Below are positions 47,412-59,812 of a stretch of DNA of 64,000 nt, one piece after another (position 1 is the stretch's first letter; every line of letters begins with the position of its first letter). The notes beneath the pieces were generated by a model. The model did not search any database. It saw only the letters and a program-made list of their open reading frames with translations, and was not told the origin of the DNA. Location: NCBI RefSeq assembly GCF_022539665.2, contig NC_081337.1:9772679-9836678 (forward strand), given 5' to 3'. The DNA is from Daphnia carinata. Its lineage: Eukaryota; Arthropoda; Branchiopoda; Diplostraca; Daphniidae. The position numbers and the translations under genes were made by a program.

Positions 47412-47437
47412 AAAAAAAAAAAAAAAAAAAAAAAAAA
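47412..47437 (+). repeat. A26 tract
   Basis: Twenty-six A following GAAT. No AATAAA at a suitable distance upstream and no cDNA-like body. Confidence 0.85.
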
Positions 47438-48743
47438 GGGAGTAAGTAATATAAAAAGCTGAAGAACGACTGAATCTCAAGTCTATAGCTGAATAATGCT
47501 AGCCAGCACTCTTTATGTATTACGTAACGCGTACTCATTTCTTCCCTCCCCGGAAAAAAAAAAAAATACATAGTGCGTCTAAGTTCACTGCTTAATTGAC
47601 ATAATATTTTCAGTATGGCCTTATCGATTTTGTTTTTAAATTTCATTCCTGGAAAATGCTAACTTTTCATTCTCGATCCCCTCCCCAGAAACTCTGGGCA
47701 GAGTACACGCTGTGCATCTACTGCATCATTTTGATGATTCGTCTTCTTTATAAATTTTTTTTTTTGTTCTTATAAAAACGGCGCGCCACTCTACCTGATT
47801 TCCCGTCTTTTTTTTTTTTTTTTTTAACGCAATCTACGTGGGACTCGGTGAATGTCTGGTTAACAAGTTGGCATCTGTTATAATCTTGTTCTCGTTTGAA
47901 GTTTTTGGCTTCACGCTGCTGGGCAAAAGCAATTCAATCGTTTCGAAACGTGCTCATGCACCTAACTTGTTTCACTTAGACGACTCTTGTTCGAATTGAA
48001 TTTATTTATTCCTTCCTTTAATTTTGATGTGTGTCGCCTGATCTGTTTGCCGAGTTCTCCGGGAATTTTCCTTCCACTTATCTCGTCATGCGCGTATACG
48101 TTAAGTGGACGGACGAAATGATTCACGAGACAATCGCCAAACCTGCCAAAGACCCCCCCTCCTCCAAAAACACATTCTCCAAAACATTTAAAAATGAAAA
48201 AAAGATTTGAAATGTTCAACGGAAAAGCCAAATTTCTTCGAATGGGTTGCAACAACACCTGTGGGGCTCGTATAAATGACGTGGATCTGCCACTTCGTCA
48301 ATTACTCCTTTCATTTCATTTCGTTTTTTTCTCCTCTTTTTGCTTGTCTTCTGGCTTTTCCTGTTCGACTGTGATTTTTGTCTATCTCTTTTTTCGTATA
48401 ATTTAGTGTTTACCTTTTTATTATTATAGAATTTCTCGAGAGATGTCTGCTCTTTTAGTCCCCTCTGCCTCACGACCCGCCAATCACGCCGTGATCTGAT
48501 CCTGTCCAGCCAGCCACCAAAAACAACCACACAAAAACGCCCCATGTGCGTGATGGAAGAACAAGTGGGCGGAATAAGCTCCGAAACGGAGAGAGAGACT
48601 AACCCGTCTCCTCTTTTCGACAGGAGTTTAGATGCCTCACACTGGCCCGTCGCCAAAGAGATGGGTAAATGCCCGGGAAACCGGTCGGCAGAAACTGATG
48701 AGAAAGAAAAATGTATATAATGTATTTATTATTTATTTTTTTT

Positions 48744-49411
48744 AGAATAGATAAGTGAGCGTTTTTTGCTCAATTTTGTACGTTTAAAAAGTACATCAAC
48801 CAAGATTGCAATAACTCTTACATCGTCGTTCGCTCTCTGTGCTTATTAAATTTTTGTCGCCTTGTCTAGATTGAGCGTCTCGATTGAGGGTACTGCCGAA
48901 AACTCGTGTGACGTGCCTCACAACGGCCTGTTTCTTATGTTTCGTTTGATTGTATTGCCACTAATGTTACATTCGAACCCGAATGTTTTCGTCTCCCTAA
49001 CATTCCGTGAGCCCATATGTGCTGTTTCGAAATGGTTGGCGTCTCCTGTTGTTGTTAATTCTATCTCCCTCATTCTTCAGCTCGACAGTGTTTCACACCC
49101 ACCACGCCTACTTTGTCAAATGTTCCATGCCATTTTCTTGTGCTTCGATAAAAATCTATCACTCATTCTGTCTTTTCTCGATGTGTTGGATGAAAAATCT
49201 GGTCAAATTGCAGACTCGATCTATTCTTTTGACTTTTGCTAGACTAGGTGTCACCACATGTGGTACGAAGTGGGTTAATGCACCTATCGAATTGTTTACA
49301 ACAAAACCGTTTCGTCTATGCTATTTATGGCTTATTCGTTTTGTATATGGCAAAAGGCAAAAATTCATAGAGAAAATTTGTCAACGCTCAATGCCTTTTT
49401 TCTTTCACCTT
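48744..49411. other. homopolymer-poor island
   Basis: About 670 bp without a single-base run of 8 or more, ending at A12. It has a 12-base palindrome ACCACATGTGGT at 49253-49264. Two overlapping plus-strand frames (48862-49242 and 49007-49426) are open for 120-140 codons, longer than usual here without homopolymers, but both are Leu/Ser/Phe-rich and match no family I know. Confidence 0.4.
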
Positions 49412-52400
49412 AAAAAAAAAAAATAAATGTTGGACGTTGTTGGAGCAATGTGGCGTGGGGTTCTCTGCTGGATACATAATCAATCTCTTTACTCCACAGA
49501 ACTGGACGCTGAGTAATTTCAAGAAATTGAGCCAATGACGTGATCACAAAAAAAAAGAACAGAATTATAAAAGAGAAACGTTAAATCTCTTTCACAAACA
49601 GCCACAAACGTCTCATTTCCATAAGCTTTGGCGAGACTTTTTTTTTCAAGTTGAAAGCTTTTTTCTTTTCTTCTTTTTTTCATTACATAGTACTCACACA
49701 GACAAGGCAGTTAGAGCAAGACTTGAATTGCTGCACGCAGCAGGAGGTCCGTTTGATTTTTCCAACGTCAAGTAGGAAAAGAAAAAAGATGAAACAAGAA
49801 CCAGATGTTTTTCGTTCTTTTTTTAAATCTTCATCACACATCTCTCTTTTTTTTCTCTTCTTGTTACTTGTACTACTACAATAAGACACTGGCTAACTTC
49901 TTAACATTTTTTTTGCCAGAGCTTATTTGGAGAGGGGAATCTCATCGTTGGTTTGAAAGTTTCTGAAGAGAGTTTGTGATGAAAAGAAAAACTTTGGGGT
50001 GTTTTGGATCAAAAAGAAAACGGGGGTGGGCTTCTGTAATGCACCGCCACCATGCAGATCCGGCGCTATCTTTCCAGTACAGCGTTGACTTTTTATTGTT
50101 TTCCTTAGTTTGGGCGATATTAAAAACAAAAAATGTGGTGAAATGATTAATTTAATTCTAGAACATTTCGTTTTTTTTTTCCATTTTGAAAAAAAAAAAC
50201 CTATTGTTCAAAGTCATTAGCAAACCTTTTGTAAATTCTTTACCAGCAGAACATGAAAGGTTGCCAAATTTACAATCTTTCGTCACCCCTTCTCCACACT
50301 TTCTTTTCAGATTAGCATGTTTTTCTCGTTTTCGAATCGACAATGTTTTCAAAGCGGAGGGGGGGACTACCTTTCTCAAGGTTAGTAGGTCAGTGTCTTC
50401 GCTTGTACTGCGTCGTTCGGTTGATTTCTCGATTGCATAGTGACAGGCCATATTTTTTCCCCTCTTCGTTTCGTGCTTCCATCGAACAGTGCTCAACGTG
50501 GCCTTAACACACCAACAATAGTTAAACAGTGATGAAAAACTTGTTGCAACAAAAGACCAACACTTCATCGCTGACTGCGAGAGTCTACAGGAAGCTGTTG
50601 CTGTTTACCTGATGGAAACAATAATCTTATTAAAGGTAAAAAAAAAAAGAAAATGAAAAAGCTCAAGGATAGCTTCAAAGTCTATGGAGAAAAACTTCTT
50701 TTTCTTGAATATTTTCGTTTATTGTTGTCTGCACTCATTTCGGTCTTTCTCGAGGGATGACTCAGTCTCTTCTCATTGAAGCCAAAGCAAGAAGGAAGAA
50801 AACCTCTCAGTCTGTCTATCTGGCTGTCGTTCTTTTCTTCCATCTCTCTTGCCTTGATAAGACTTTTTATACGTTAAGAAAAACAGTAATAACAGAGCCG
50901 ACAACAGCAACGGCAACAAAAGCCCAGGGAAAAAGGTGTAGACGTTCTCCTTATCAAACGGGCTTTTTCTCTCTCTCTCTCTCTACGTTAGTTTTTCCCC
51001 CCTTCTCTTTGAGCTTCCATGTCGTTTTTTTTTCTTTTACTCATTTCAAGCAAAAAGCTTATCTCTTCGTCATTATTTTTTTTTTTTTCGGGACTTGAAT
51101 TGGGCCTGGGGGGTCTTCGAATGCGTCTCCTACACGTGTACACACTTTTATACACTGCGTTCAATCTCTGTGTATTCTTCCCCTCTCTTTTCGCTCCTTT
51201 TAGTCGTCTTATACATGAACTTCAAGACTCACGAAAGATAGAAAACAAAAAAAACTTAATTTGCTTCTTTAACCCCCCATCCAAAACGTAGTCTACCTAA
51301 AAGGCAATTGAGACGGGCGGGATATAACGAGCCGCCCAGGATATCGAACGAGAAAAGTCATGTCCCTTTGCACGCGGAGTTGATGACATTGATCTCTCCC
51401 AGCCACCAGAGACTCCCGTAGTTTTTTTTTTTTTTTTTTTTAAAGCTCTCTATAAGTACAGAAAGTACGAGGCAGTGAATCGTTTGACTCTTTTATGTAA
51501 ACTATTTACTTCGTATCAGCAGCTATGCCAACAGCTCCCCCCACCGCCTGAAAACTGATTCCATTTGAAGAGGATGGTGAAGGCAACGCAAAACGGTGAG
51601 ACCCCCTGTCCTGTTGAACAATGTGAAAGAACTAGGCGAAAGAAAATGAGTGTAGGGGAAACATAGAAATGCATAGCAGTTGAGTGTGTAGTAATAGTAG
51701 TTGACTAGTGACGATTCGACGCGGGAATTCAAATTGTATTTGAATTTCAAACGGGTGGGGAGGGGGGGGATTTGTGCCGATGAACTTGAGAATGTCAGTA
51801 AAAGTTTGTGCGCTTTCTCCTGCTTCTTCCCTTTTATTTTTTTAAATAAAAAAACTGGGGAGCGGCTCCCGCTGTGATGGAACGCATCGTTCATTAGTCT
51901 CTGAGAAATATGATGCTGTGCGATGATTGTCGACGAGAGCCATACGTTCGCTCAATTTAACAAGAGACCCACATCACACACGTAATTTTCTTGTTTTTTT
52001 TCTTTGCCCCTTTCGTTCTTCGCTGTGTGCCTTGCTAGTTTGCGACGACGTATACACAGAGGCGCGCAAGTCTATCTATAAATAAGACTGGCAATCGGGG
52101 GGCTGCCACATTTGACGGCAGCTCTTAACTTGTTTTACGAGGCCAGCTTAATGGCGGCAGTTTCTGTTTTTGTCCGACTCTCTTGATCCGTTGCCTTTGC
52201 TATCTGCTTCGTCCCACATAGGCCAAAGAAACTTAAAACGTACTATATACAACAAACAGAGGCGGTGCGCGCACTACCCCTCCACCTCCACCCCCCTCCC
52301 CCCCCCGCCCGTTTCATGGCTTTTTGTAGCAGCTCGAGTTGGAGGATCTCAAGTTTTTTTCTTCTTTTCGCCATCTCTCCTCGCTTAATTTTTTTTTGTT

Positions 52401-55400
52401 TTTAAACATTTTTCACGAAAAGATGTCGTGGCTTTCTCGTCCAAGAGTTAACGCGCGACCATTTTTTTTTTTAAATAATAATTTATTTAAAAGATTATGC
52501 GACCCAAAAGAGATGGCGAATAAACCCCGTTTTCAGTTCATTCCTCCAATTGTTTTAATATAAGGTGAACGCGCGTTATATGGTTGTTCTTTGCGTTCGA
52601 GTCGTTGCGTTGCAGCCATAAAGAATGCGATGCGTTTCTGCGTTCGTGAATTGCTATACTTATCCGACTATATAACTGAAAAAAAAAAAAAAAAAAAGTT
52701 TCTGCGTTGCATTTTCAAGACAACCTGATTTATCCCTGACCACTTGTTTTTATTTTTTGTTTTGAAGAAGGCGCTTGTTGACGGGCAAACAACTTCACCA
52801 CATTCAGGTGGGGCGGATTTTGCTGGGTTGATGCTACTTTAGAGGTCCGTTGAATCCATTAAAGGAAAATCAAAAATGACTACCTCCCAGGAATGAGCGT
52901 CGGTTATTATAGTGTATCCTTGTACGTCAAATGCAATCGTTCTTTATGACTGTTTTTTTTTTTGTTTTGTTTTTCTTCTCGTCTTCCTTTTATAATAACA
53001 ACAATCTTTCGACTCTACTGCTGCGGTTCAATAAGTTCAAACACTCACAAAGTCGGCGGCACGATATTTATTATTCGCTCTTTCATTAATGATTGTTTTC
53101 TGATTCTCGAATGAGCACTTTTAATGGAGACGAAGGAGAAATCTGTGATCCTAGTGCTAAAGGATTTTTCTTTCTTTCTTTCTTTCTAATCTGTGACCTC
53201 GTCTCTAGCCGCTTTCCCTATTCTTCCTCGACCCTACGTCTGCCCGTACGGATAATGATTATGATAATGAGAAACATACAAATATCTAATAAACTCGAAA
53301 ACAATATGGGCGGCGATAACCCAAATAGACGATCATTTCAAAAAGGTGGCGCCCCATTCTTTAAACTCGTTTTTGTCAGCGAAACGAAGGGAAGAACGGG
53401 AAGCAAACGTGAAATGGAGCAAAGAGTTAGTAGAACGCTTTGTTTCTTCATTTCCTAAATAAAACATAAATTTCGGAATTCCTCTAGGAGACGGCCAAGG
53501 ACTTTGGGTGGGTGGGGGATCTGGTTGATGGAGACAAATGCGCCAAACATTGTGGCGTGTAAATGTCACACTATCCTCTCTTCTAGGGCAACGTTCCGTG
53601 CAACGAGTTCCTACCGCCTTCGCTGGTCGTTTTATCACTAAGCAAAAAGAAAAATCAAGAGAAATACGAACAAAAACGTTAAAAGAAAAAGAGAGTTGAA
53701 GAATAGAGATGGCGTTACGAATTGCGAAAAAAAAAAAAACAAACAAGGTTTTCCTTGTGGAGAAGATTATTTATTTGCTTTGTTTCTCTTTTTTTTTGTT
53801 GTTGTACTTTTCAAGAGATATTTATTCTCGTAAGCGTTTTTTTTTGGGGGGGGGGTGGGGGGGGGGTTATACTCGTCGTCACGGCAAGTCGACTGATGGA
53901 CCCCGGCTTCGAAAACTAAAAAAGAACTAGAATCGAATGAGCATGAATCATGTTGTTGTGACACATAAATTAAGTCTGCACTCCTTGCAAAAGCATTTAT
54001 CTTGAAAACGAAAGAAGTAAAAAAAAAAAAAAAAATCCGTTATAAACGTTTCTTATTTTTTTTTTTTTTTTTTTTTTTTTGGGTAAATTGTAGGTGTTGC
54101 GTATGATGACGTTGGCGACGTTGTGCGCGCCCGGCTTGGGGCTTGCATCGCGTCGCTAAGACACAGCAGTCCGGTTTCATCTATGTATCTTAGGGGTACG
54201 TCAGATAACACGGAAATCTGTCGCCACAACACCCCTGAAATAGCTCGCGACTCCCGCCGAGCCAAAGGACTTGTGTCATTGGGAACCCCCCATGGCAACA
54301 ACAACATTGGCGACAACACGCATAAACTTTCTACGTAGAAACAGGAAAGAAGACGATCGCAACTTCGTGGAACGACGGCTACAACGGTAAGTCAAAAAGA
54401 CACACATATTTTTTTGTTTTGTTTTGTTTCTCTAGTTAGATGATTTTTTGGAACGAGCGGGACGAGAACGAGTTTCATTTTTTTTTTTTTTTTTCGTTAG
54501 AAGTCTCATTAAAAATGCCGAAGGAAAACGGGCGTACCAAACAAAAAAAAAAAAAAAAATATCCAATTTTTTTGTTGTTGAAGGGCTTAATCAAAGGGTC
54601 GTGTGTTTGGACTATGCGTTCGTGTTTTTGTGTTCAGCGTAGCGTGAAAAGGTGCGATTTTGATTTTGTTTCTTCTCCCTTGCGTTGTCGTGTGGGGACG
54701 CTCATGGAAAAGACGTACTAATCATCTTGATATAGGCTTTACTTACACCTTGTCCGATCTTTATTTTCTACCACATCTTGTTCACCCGGAAACAGAAACT
54801 GTTTTGCATCAGCAAAAAAAAAAAAAAAAAGTACGTCCCAGCGTAAAGAACTTCATTTTATTTGTCCCAAACAAAACGATGTGGGACGTGGTTCCAGCTT
54901 CGTTTGAACTGCGCTCTTGTTTTTCGTGTTTCTCGTCCATGGGACAACACTATTTCGCGGCCTCTCGTTTTCGTATGCAAATCAAGAAAAGCATATATAT
55001 ATATTTTTTCCTTTTTACCTGCGGTTCTGCTCGTCACCTTTTTCGAGAGTCTTTCCCTCCCTGTGCTGTTTCTTTCTTCGAGTCGTATTCTCGTCATAGC
55101 ATGGAATAAAAACAGAAAGGTTAACGACTTTGAGCGTGAGTGATGGCCCTGTGCGTATAGAAATGTTGATTCCCGATGGGCTCTAAGTTGTGAGGAGAAA
55201 TCCAGTTAGTGTGCGATCTTTTTGGGCACTTTCGCTGGCCTTTTTTTTTGTGCTCCCTACTATAGTGCCTTTCACGTCGTGCAGACGTCTTTAAACACAT
55301 CTCGCTAAAAGTCGTCAAAAAAATATATATTGACCCACCATTACACACGCGATAAAAAAAGGTTTTTTTTTTTCTTCTCCCTTTTTTTTTTGATTTATTT

Positions 55401-56519
55401 TTCGAGTTACAGGGTGAGTTGTTCGAGAAAATGATTGCGTCACGTCAATACAAAATGATATCGGGAACCATCAGAACGAGGGAGCGTGACCAATTTCGAC
55501 TGGCACTTAAAAATGAGAAGGAAAAAAACAAAGTCGTTTCTTCCTCGTCCACCCTAATCGACGTACGTACACACGAAATAACGAGTTTGGTGCATATTCA
55601 ATTATTCATCGCGCCGTTACACATATCTTAGACAAGGAAAAATAATAATAACAATCGGGAAAAGAACCTGTACACACGCATCAACTCTTCGTTTTTGATT
55701 GATACCAATTCGACTCTAGGAATGCTGCACTTATCAATTCGTACAACGGGCGGCTCTCGGGACTGCATTTTTGAAAAAAAAAAAAAAAATCTTTTTTCGA
55801 CTCGAAATTGTACGTCGTGTTCCGTCGCTATGGCGATTCTGCTCGCTTGAATTTCTGACATGAAGTAATAGAACAAAAAGAAATGCTCGTTTCTTTTCGA
55901 TGCCATTGAATCGTAAATACTAAAAGAAAAAGAGGGAAAGTCACGAATGTGTTTGCGTGACATTTACGGCTTTGAAAAAAAAAAAAACGATTTTGTTTTT
56001 ATTTTTGAGGTTTTCGGTTTCGTACTTAATTTTCCCCTCTCTTGATTTTTTAACTTTGGTGGCGTAAGCCAACCACCACCGTGTCGGGATCGCGACGCCG
56101 ATGGAATGGCTAATGAGTCGCACCGTTTGCGTTTTATTATTTACGTGCAGATTTAAACGAGAGTGTCGCGCTGACATTCCTTGCTCAAATTATATTCGAA
56201 AACAATAACAGTTTTCGTTTTTTTTTTTTTTTTTTTTTTAAGAAACCAAATCTAATTTTTCGGGAAGTAAAACAAAATAAATGTAAGACATGTGAACAAA
56301 ACAGCTTCATTACGGTGCGTGCACTTCAATCTATGCGACCGACTCGAATAACTATTGCCACATTGCTTCTTGTACTTTAGGGACAGAAACACGAATTTCG
56401 AGTAGCGTGATTAAAGAAATGTTGGATAGGACGCGGAACAGCCTTTGTCGTGTTGTGTTCCAGAAATTTTGCTTTTTTCTGGGCTTTCTACTATTTTTTT
56501 TTTTTTTTTGTGAATTGCA
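49412..56519. other. non-coding interval
   Basis: Contains (CT)n near 50970-50985, T20 at 51422-51441, TATAAATA near 52076, a GCTGCC/GGCAGC inverted repeat at 52102-52122, C-rich sequence around 52277-52310, A19 at 52679-52697, T9G10TG10 at 53837-53866, T25 at 54056-54080 and T22 at 56218-56239. Reading frames crossing the interval are homopolymer products. No gene is supported. Confidence 0.7.
53837..53866 (+). repeat. composite homopolymer T9-G10-T-G10
   Basis: Nine T joined directly to two G10 runs separated by one T. It could fold into a G-quadruplex on the + strand and belongs to the recurrent T-to-G junction class. Confidence 0.9.
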
Positions 56520-57164
56520 ACTTGAATGAGAAAAAGACATTGTCTTGTCAATTAAATAAAAATTTCTTGTCTTTATATAAGCTGGTTTTTTAAAAATTCT
56601 TTTTGCCCATGTTGTTTACTGAACCTTTTTTTCTCTATTCGAAATCAGCCAATGTGTTTCTTAAACGAGACTATATAGTAAAAATATAATTTTTGCTCAA
56701 TGATCGTTTTAAACTGTTGATTACGTTGACTTTGGTTCGGTTCCGCCATTTAACGTTTTCGCGAAAAGGAACTCGCATTTTTCCTGAATTTTCGTGCCTT
56801 TCTTTTTCTCAATGTTTTGTTTGGCGGCCATCATCTTGAACGTAATTAACGCGTAGAAATTTAGCGAGCGATTGTACTAGAAAACAAAAATTAAACAGGG
56901 CCTAGGTTAACGTTTGAAATATTGCCTATATCCCTGGGCGCCGTCGAAATGAAAGGGCTTGTGCGAGTCAATCTGATTTCACGACAAGTACGCGTGTACA
57001 GCTGCTTTGAATTCGATTGCCATTCCCACGGAACCGAAAAAAGAAAACACGCTGGCGCTGGCAACAGTGGGGGAATGCTTTGCGTTCCACTTGTGCCCCA
57101 TTTCTAAACCGACTAACAAGCGATAGGCAAATTTCAGCTCTAACAGCATTTCTAATAAAAGTGA
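56520..57164. other. homopolymer-poor island with E2F-like and YY1/Pho-like motifs
   Basis: About 645 bp without a single-base run of 8 or more. TTTTCGCGAAAA at 56756-56767 is a perfect 12-base palindrome close to E2F sites. TCCGCCATTT just upstream reads AAATGGCGGA on the minus strand, close to YY1/Pho sites, and GGCGGCCAT at about 56822-56830 has another GCCAT core. A promoter or Polycomb-type element is conceivable but no transcript start is evident. Confidence 0.35.
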
Positions 57165-59781
57165 GGGGGGGGGGGGGAGAGAGCAAGAAACATACGTTCA
57201 TTCAAACGACTTTGCGTTAGATGCGTAAGTACGACGATGGGATCAAACGTCCTCCCTTTCTACTGGGCCCAAACACGCCGACAGACTGATGTTCATCCTT
57301 TTTGTTTTGTACTTTTTTTTTAGCGCTCAAAACAAAACAAAACAAAACAAAAAAAAAACCATACGAAAATGAGCGAAAACAACATAGGAAACGATTAGAT
57401 TCGCCTTGACGAGCAGGCGGAATGCTGTTGTAAAAGCAATCTCGTTAGATCGAACACATTTCTCCCACGTCTATCCCCGAGTCTTATCATTATCATTCTT
57501 TTTTTTTCTTTTTGAATGTGTGGCTGTCTAGAAAATGAACTTTGTTTTCTTCACAACTATCGTTCAGTTTTGATCAAAGATCTGAAGGAAAAATTCAAAA
57601 CTTACCGGTTTTTTTTTAAATCTTTCGTTTCAATTTTTGCTGTTGAAAATTGTGTGCGTGGTGAAAAAGGACGGCCAACAAGTAAAATCAATCGGTTGTT
57701 TCTACGACAGGATGCACGATCGTGCTCGCCCCACCAACGCAATTTTCCCACCTTTCTTTTTACCGTGAACGATTGGGGGTCAAACCAAACAAAAAAAAAA
57801 TTTATTTTGTGATTTCATATTCGTAATTTATTTTTTTACGTCATTTACTGGTGGGACACTTAAATCAAAAGAAAGAAAAAGAAAGAAAGAAATGAATAAA
57901 AAGAAAATGACCGTCCTGTCGTATTTCCGGTCCAGTCAACAAAGCTAATGGCTGGTGTAGATATGTTTGATAAAAGCGTACATAAATTTTAAGTAATAAG
58001 GTGGACTCGTAGAAATATTCAAATCTGTTTTATTTTTTTTCAACAAAATTATAAAATGAAACCAAGTGACTTGTTCCCGAAAATGCTCATTATCACCCAA
58101 CTGCCCGCGACAGGTTCTCATTATCCACTGTCCCAGCAGGTTTTCCGTTCTTTTAACTAATAACTGTCCGTATTTTTTTTGTTTCTTTTTTAAAGAAACG
58201 ACCGAGGTATTTGTTAAGACTTGATTTAACCATCACCTGCATATTAGTCGTCTGCCTTTTTGCCGTTTGCTTATCCAGCCACCGAAGCAATGATACCGCT
58301 GGCTTTTCCGTTTGTTTGATTTCACGTTGCGTTTCATCTCATGCCGCGCGCACACACATGTCGTGCAAACGGGGTCATTTCAATCGACTTTTGCGGGAGT
58401 GCATTTTTCGTACACGCGCATCCCGTTAAGCAGTTTCTTGACGGCTAAAACCGTTCCAAGATGCTCATTAATCTCGCTCGTTAGTCATTTTTCTCCTAAG
58501 AGACGGCCAAGAAATAGGTAGCCGACATTGAAGTGGGACTTCGCTCCGACCGTTTTTCGTTCTCCCGTGTTATCATCATTGCCCCTTCGGCAGTGGGAAA
58601 TCTTTGCTTCTTCTTCTTCTTCTTCCGAAGTGGCAATCGCATGAAAAGGCTTCTTGATTGCATTTACTCACCGACTTGTTTTGCTTTTAACTTTTGCTGC
58701 CTTTCAAGGGATTTGCTTATCAAAACAGAAAGAGAAGAAGGGGAGAGACCTCCCTTTATTTCTGGGAAGTTGAAAATGGGAATGGAATAAAACATTAAAA
58801 TAATAATCAACGATGACGAGCCACACGTGTCAGTTGGCCTTTTCTTTCTTGGCTTGTCACATTTGGCAAAGGGCCTGTTTTTTTTTTACGCGTCTATAGT
58901 GGGCAAGGTAATACAAATGCGAAGATAAAACGAGAGCCCATAGAGAAGTATATTTTCGAAAGAAGAAAAATCCAAAATCAGCTTTTTATTCTTTTATTTT
59001 TGGGCTTTTTCCTCCCCCCTTTTTCTTTATTTTAGAAATTCTTCAACTCGGTTTTCTCCGTTTTTGTTTTATTTCCTTGTGTCTCACGCTCCTCGTTGAT
59101 TATGCATCGATACGACGAAACAAGCAAGTCCTATCCAGGTAGTAGTCATTCCGAGTGGAGGAACACCCTGCCGTGGATGTATCGCGCTGGAACGCGAAGG
59201 GCTTAGAATACAGATGAATCGAAAATAAATATAAAAAAAAAGATAGCTTTTTTTTTCAGGAACGATATCATTTCCCTTCATCTTAGAAATGAGAATTCGT
59301 GTGACTTGAATCAGAAAAAAAGAAAACGGTCAGTCGTACGCTTGGATTGAACTGAATCAAAAATGTTCCAACCGAGCGGACTAATAAAAAGAACAACTAC
59401 AAATTCCCTTCTTAAATTATGAATAATAATAATTTTTTTTTTCTAATCCAAAAGAAAAATAAATTTGTTTTATAATTACTCCAGGTGGAATTGTATCTGA
59501 TAAGTTGTTGTTTTTTTTTCTTCTACTCTGGCAAGGAAAATTACTTGGAACGCGATAGTCTGAAAAAAAAAGGCTCTTTTTCTTAACAGGCTATTCACTG
59601 TACATTTTTGTCTTTCTCTTTTAAGCTATGCGCTGATTGAAAGCCCACTTTCAATTGTTTAAAGCACTGCTGGTGGCTAATGACCGCGCGTAAACATGGC
59701 CATTCTCGGCTGCCAAGTGTATAAGGCCCATTTTCTTTTTCAACAATCATTTTCACCTGCCAAGTATGGCGTTTGGGGCTA

Positions 59782-59812
59782 GGTGTTCAAGGTGAACTAC
59801 ACCTTGAACGCC
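59782..59812. repeat. strong hairpin, 13-bp stem, 5-base loop
   Basis: GGTGTTCAAGGTG pairs with CACCTTGAACGCC around AACTA, with only one T:G wobble. Each arm contains TCAAGGTGA or its mirror, one base from the FTZ-F1/ERR extended half-site TCAAGGTCA. It is the least chance-like inverted repeat seen in the window. The stem is too short for a microRNA precursor, and no T-run makes it a terminator. Confidence 0.7.

Larger units (their letters stand above)
41165..48743. other. non-coding interval, homopolymer-rich
   Basis: Includes A26 at 41777-41802, T37 at 42093-42129, C11 at 42215-42225, the AP-1 dyad at 42662-42698, G15 at 43623-43637, C10 at 44416-44425, G12 at 44667-44678, a purine-rich stretch of about 45020-45126, A25 at 45739-45763, A25 at 46065-46089, T28 at 47028-47055 and A26 at 47412-47437. 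TCCATAT/ATATGGA form a dyad at 44837-44852. The 177-codon frame at 45942-46475 is a Phe/Lys-rich artefact. No gene is supported. Confidence 0.7.

Noticed and set aside
48862-49426. Two overlapping frames of 126 and 139 codons without homopolymers
   Set aside because: Both are Leu/Ser/Phe-rich, overlap each other in different frames and match nothing I know. At most one could be real, and nothing favours either.
3185-58830. Apparent abundance of CACGTG E-boxes
   Set aside because: I count about ten, and about nine are expected from base composition, so there is no enrichment.
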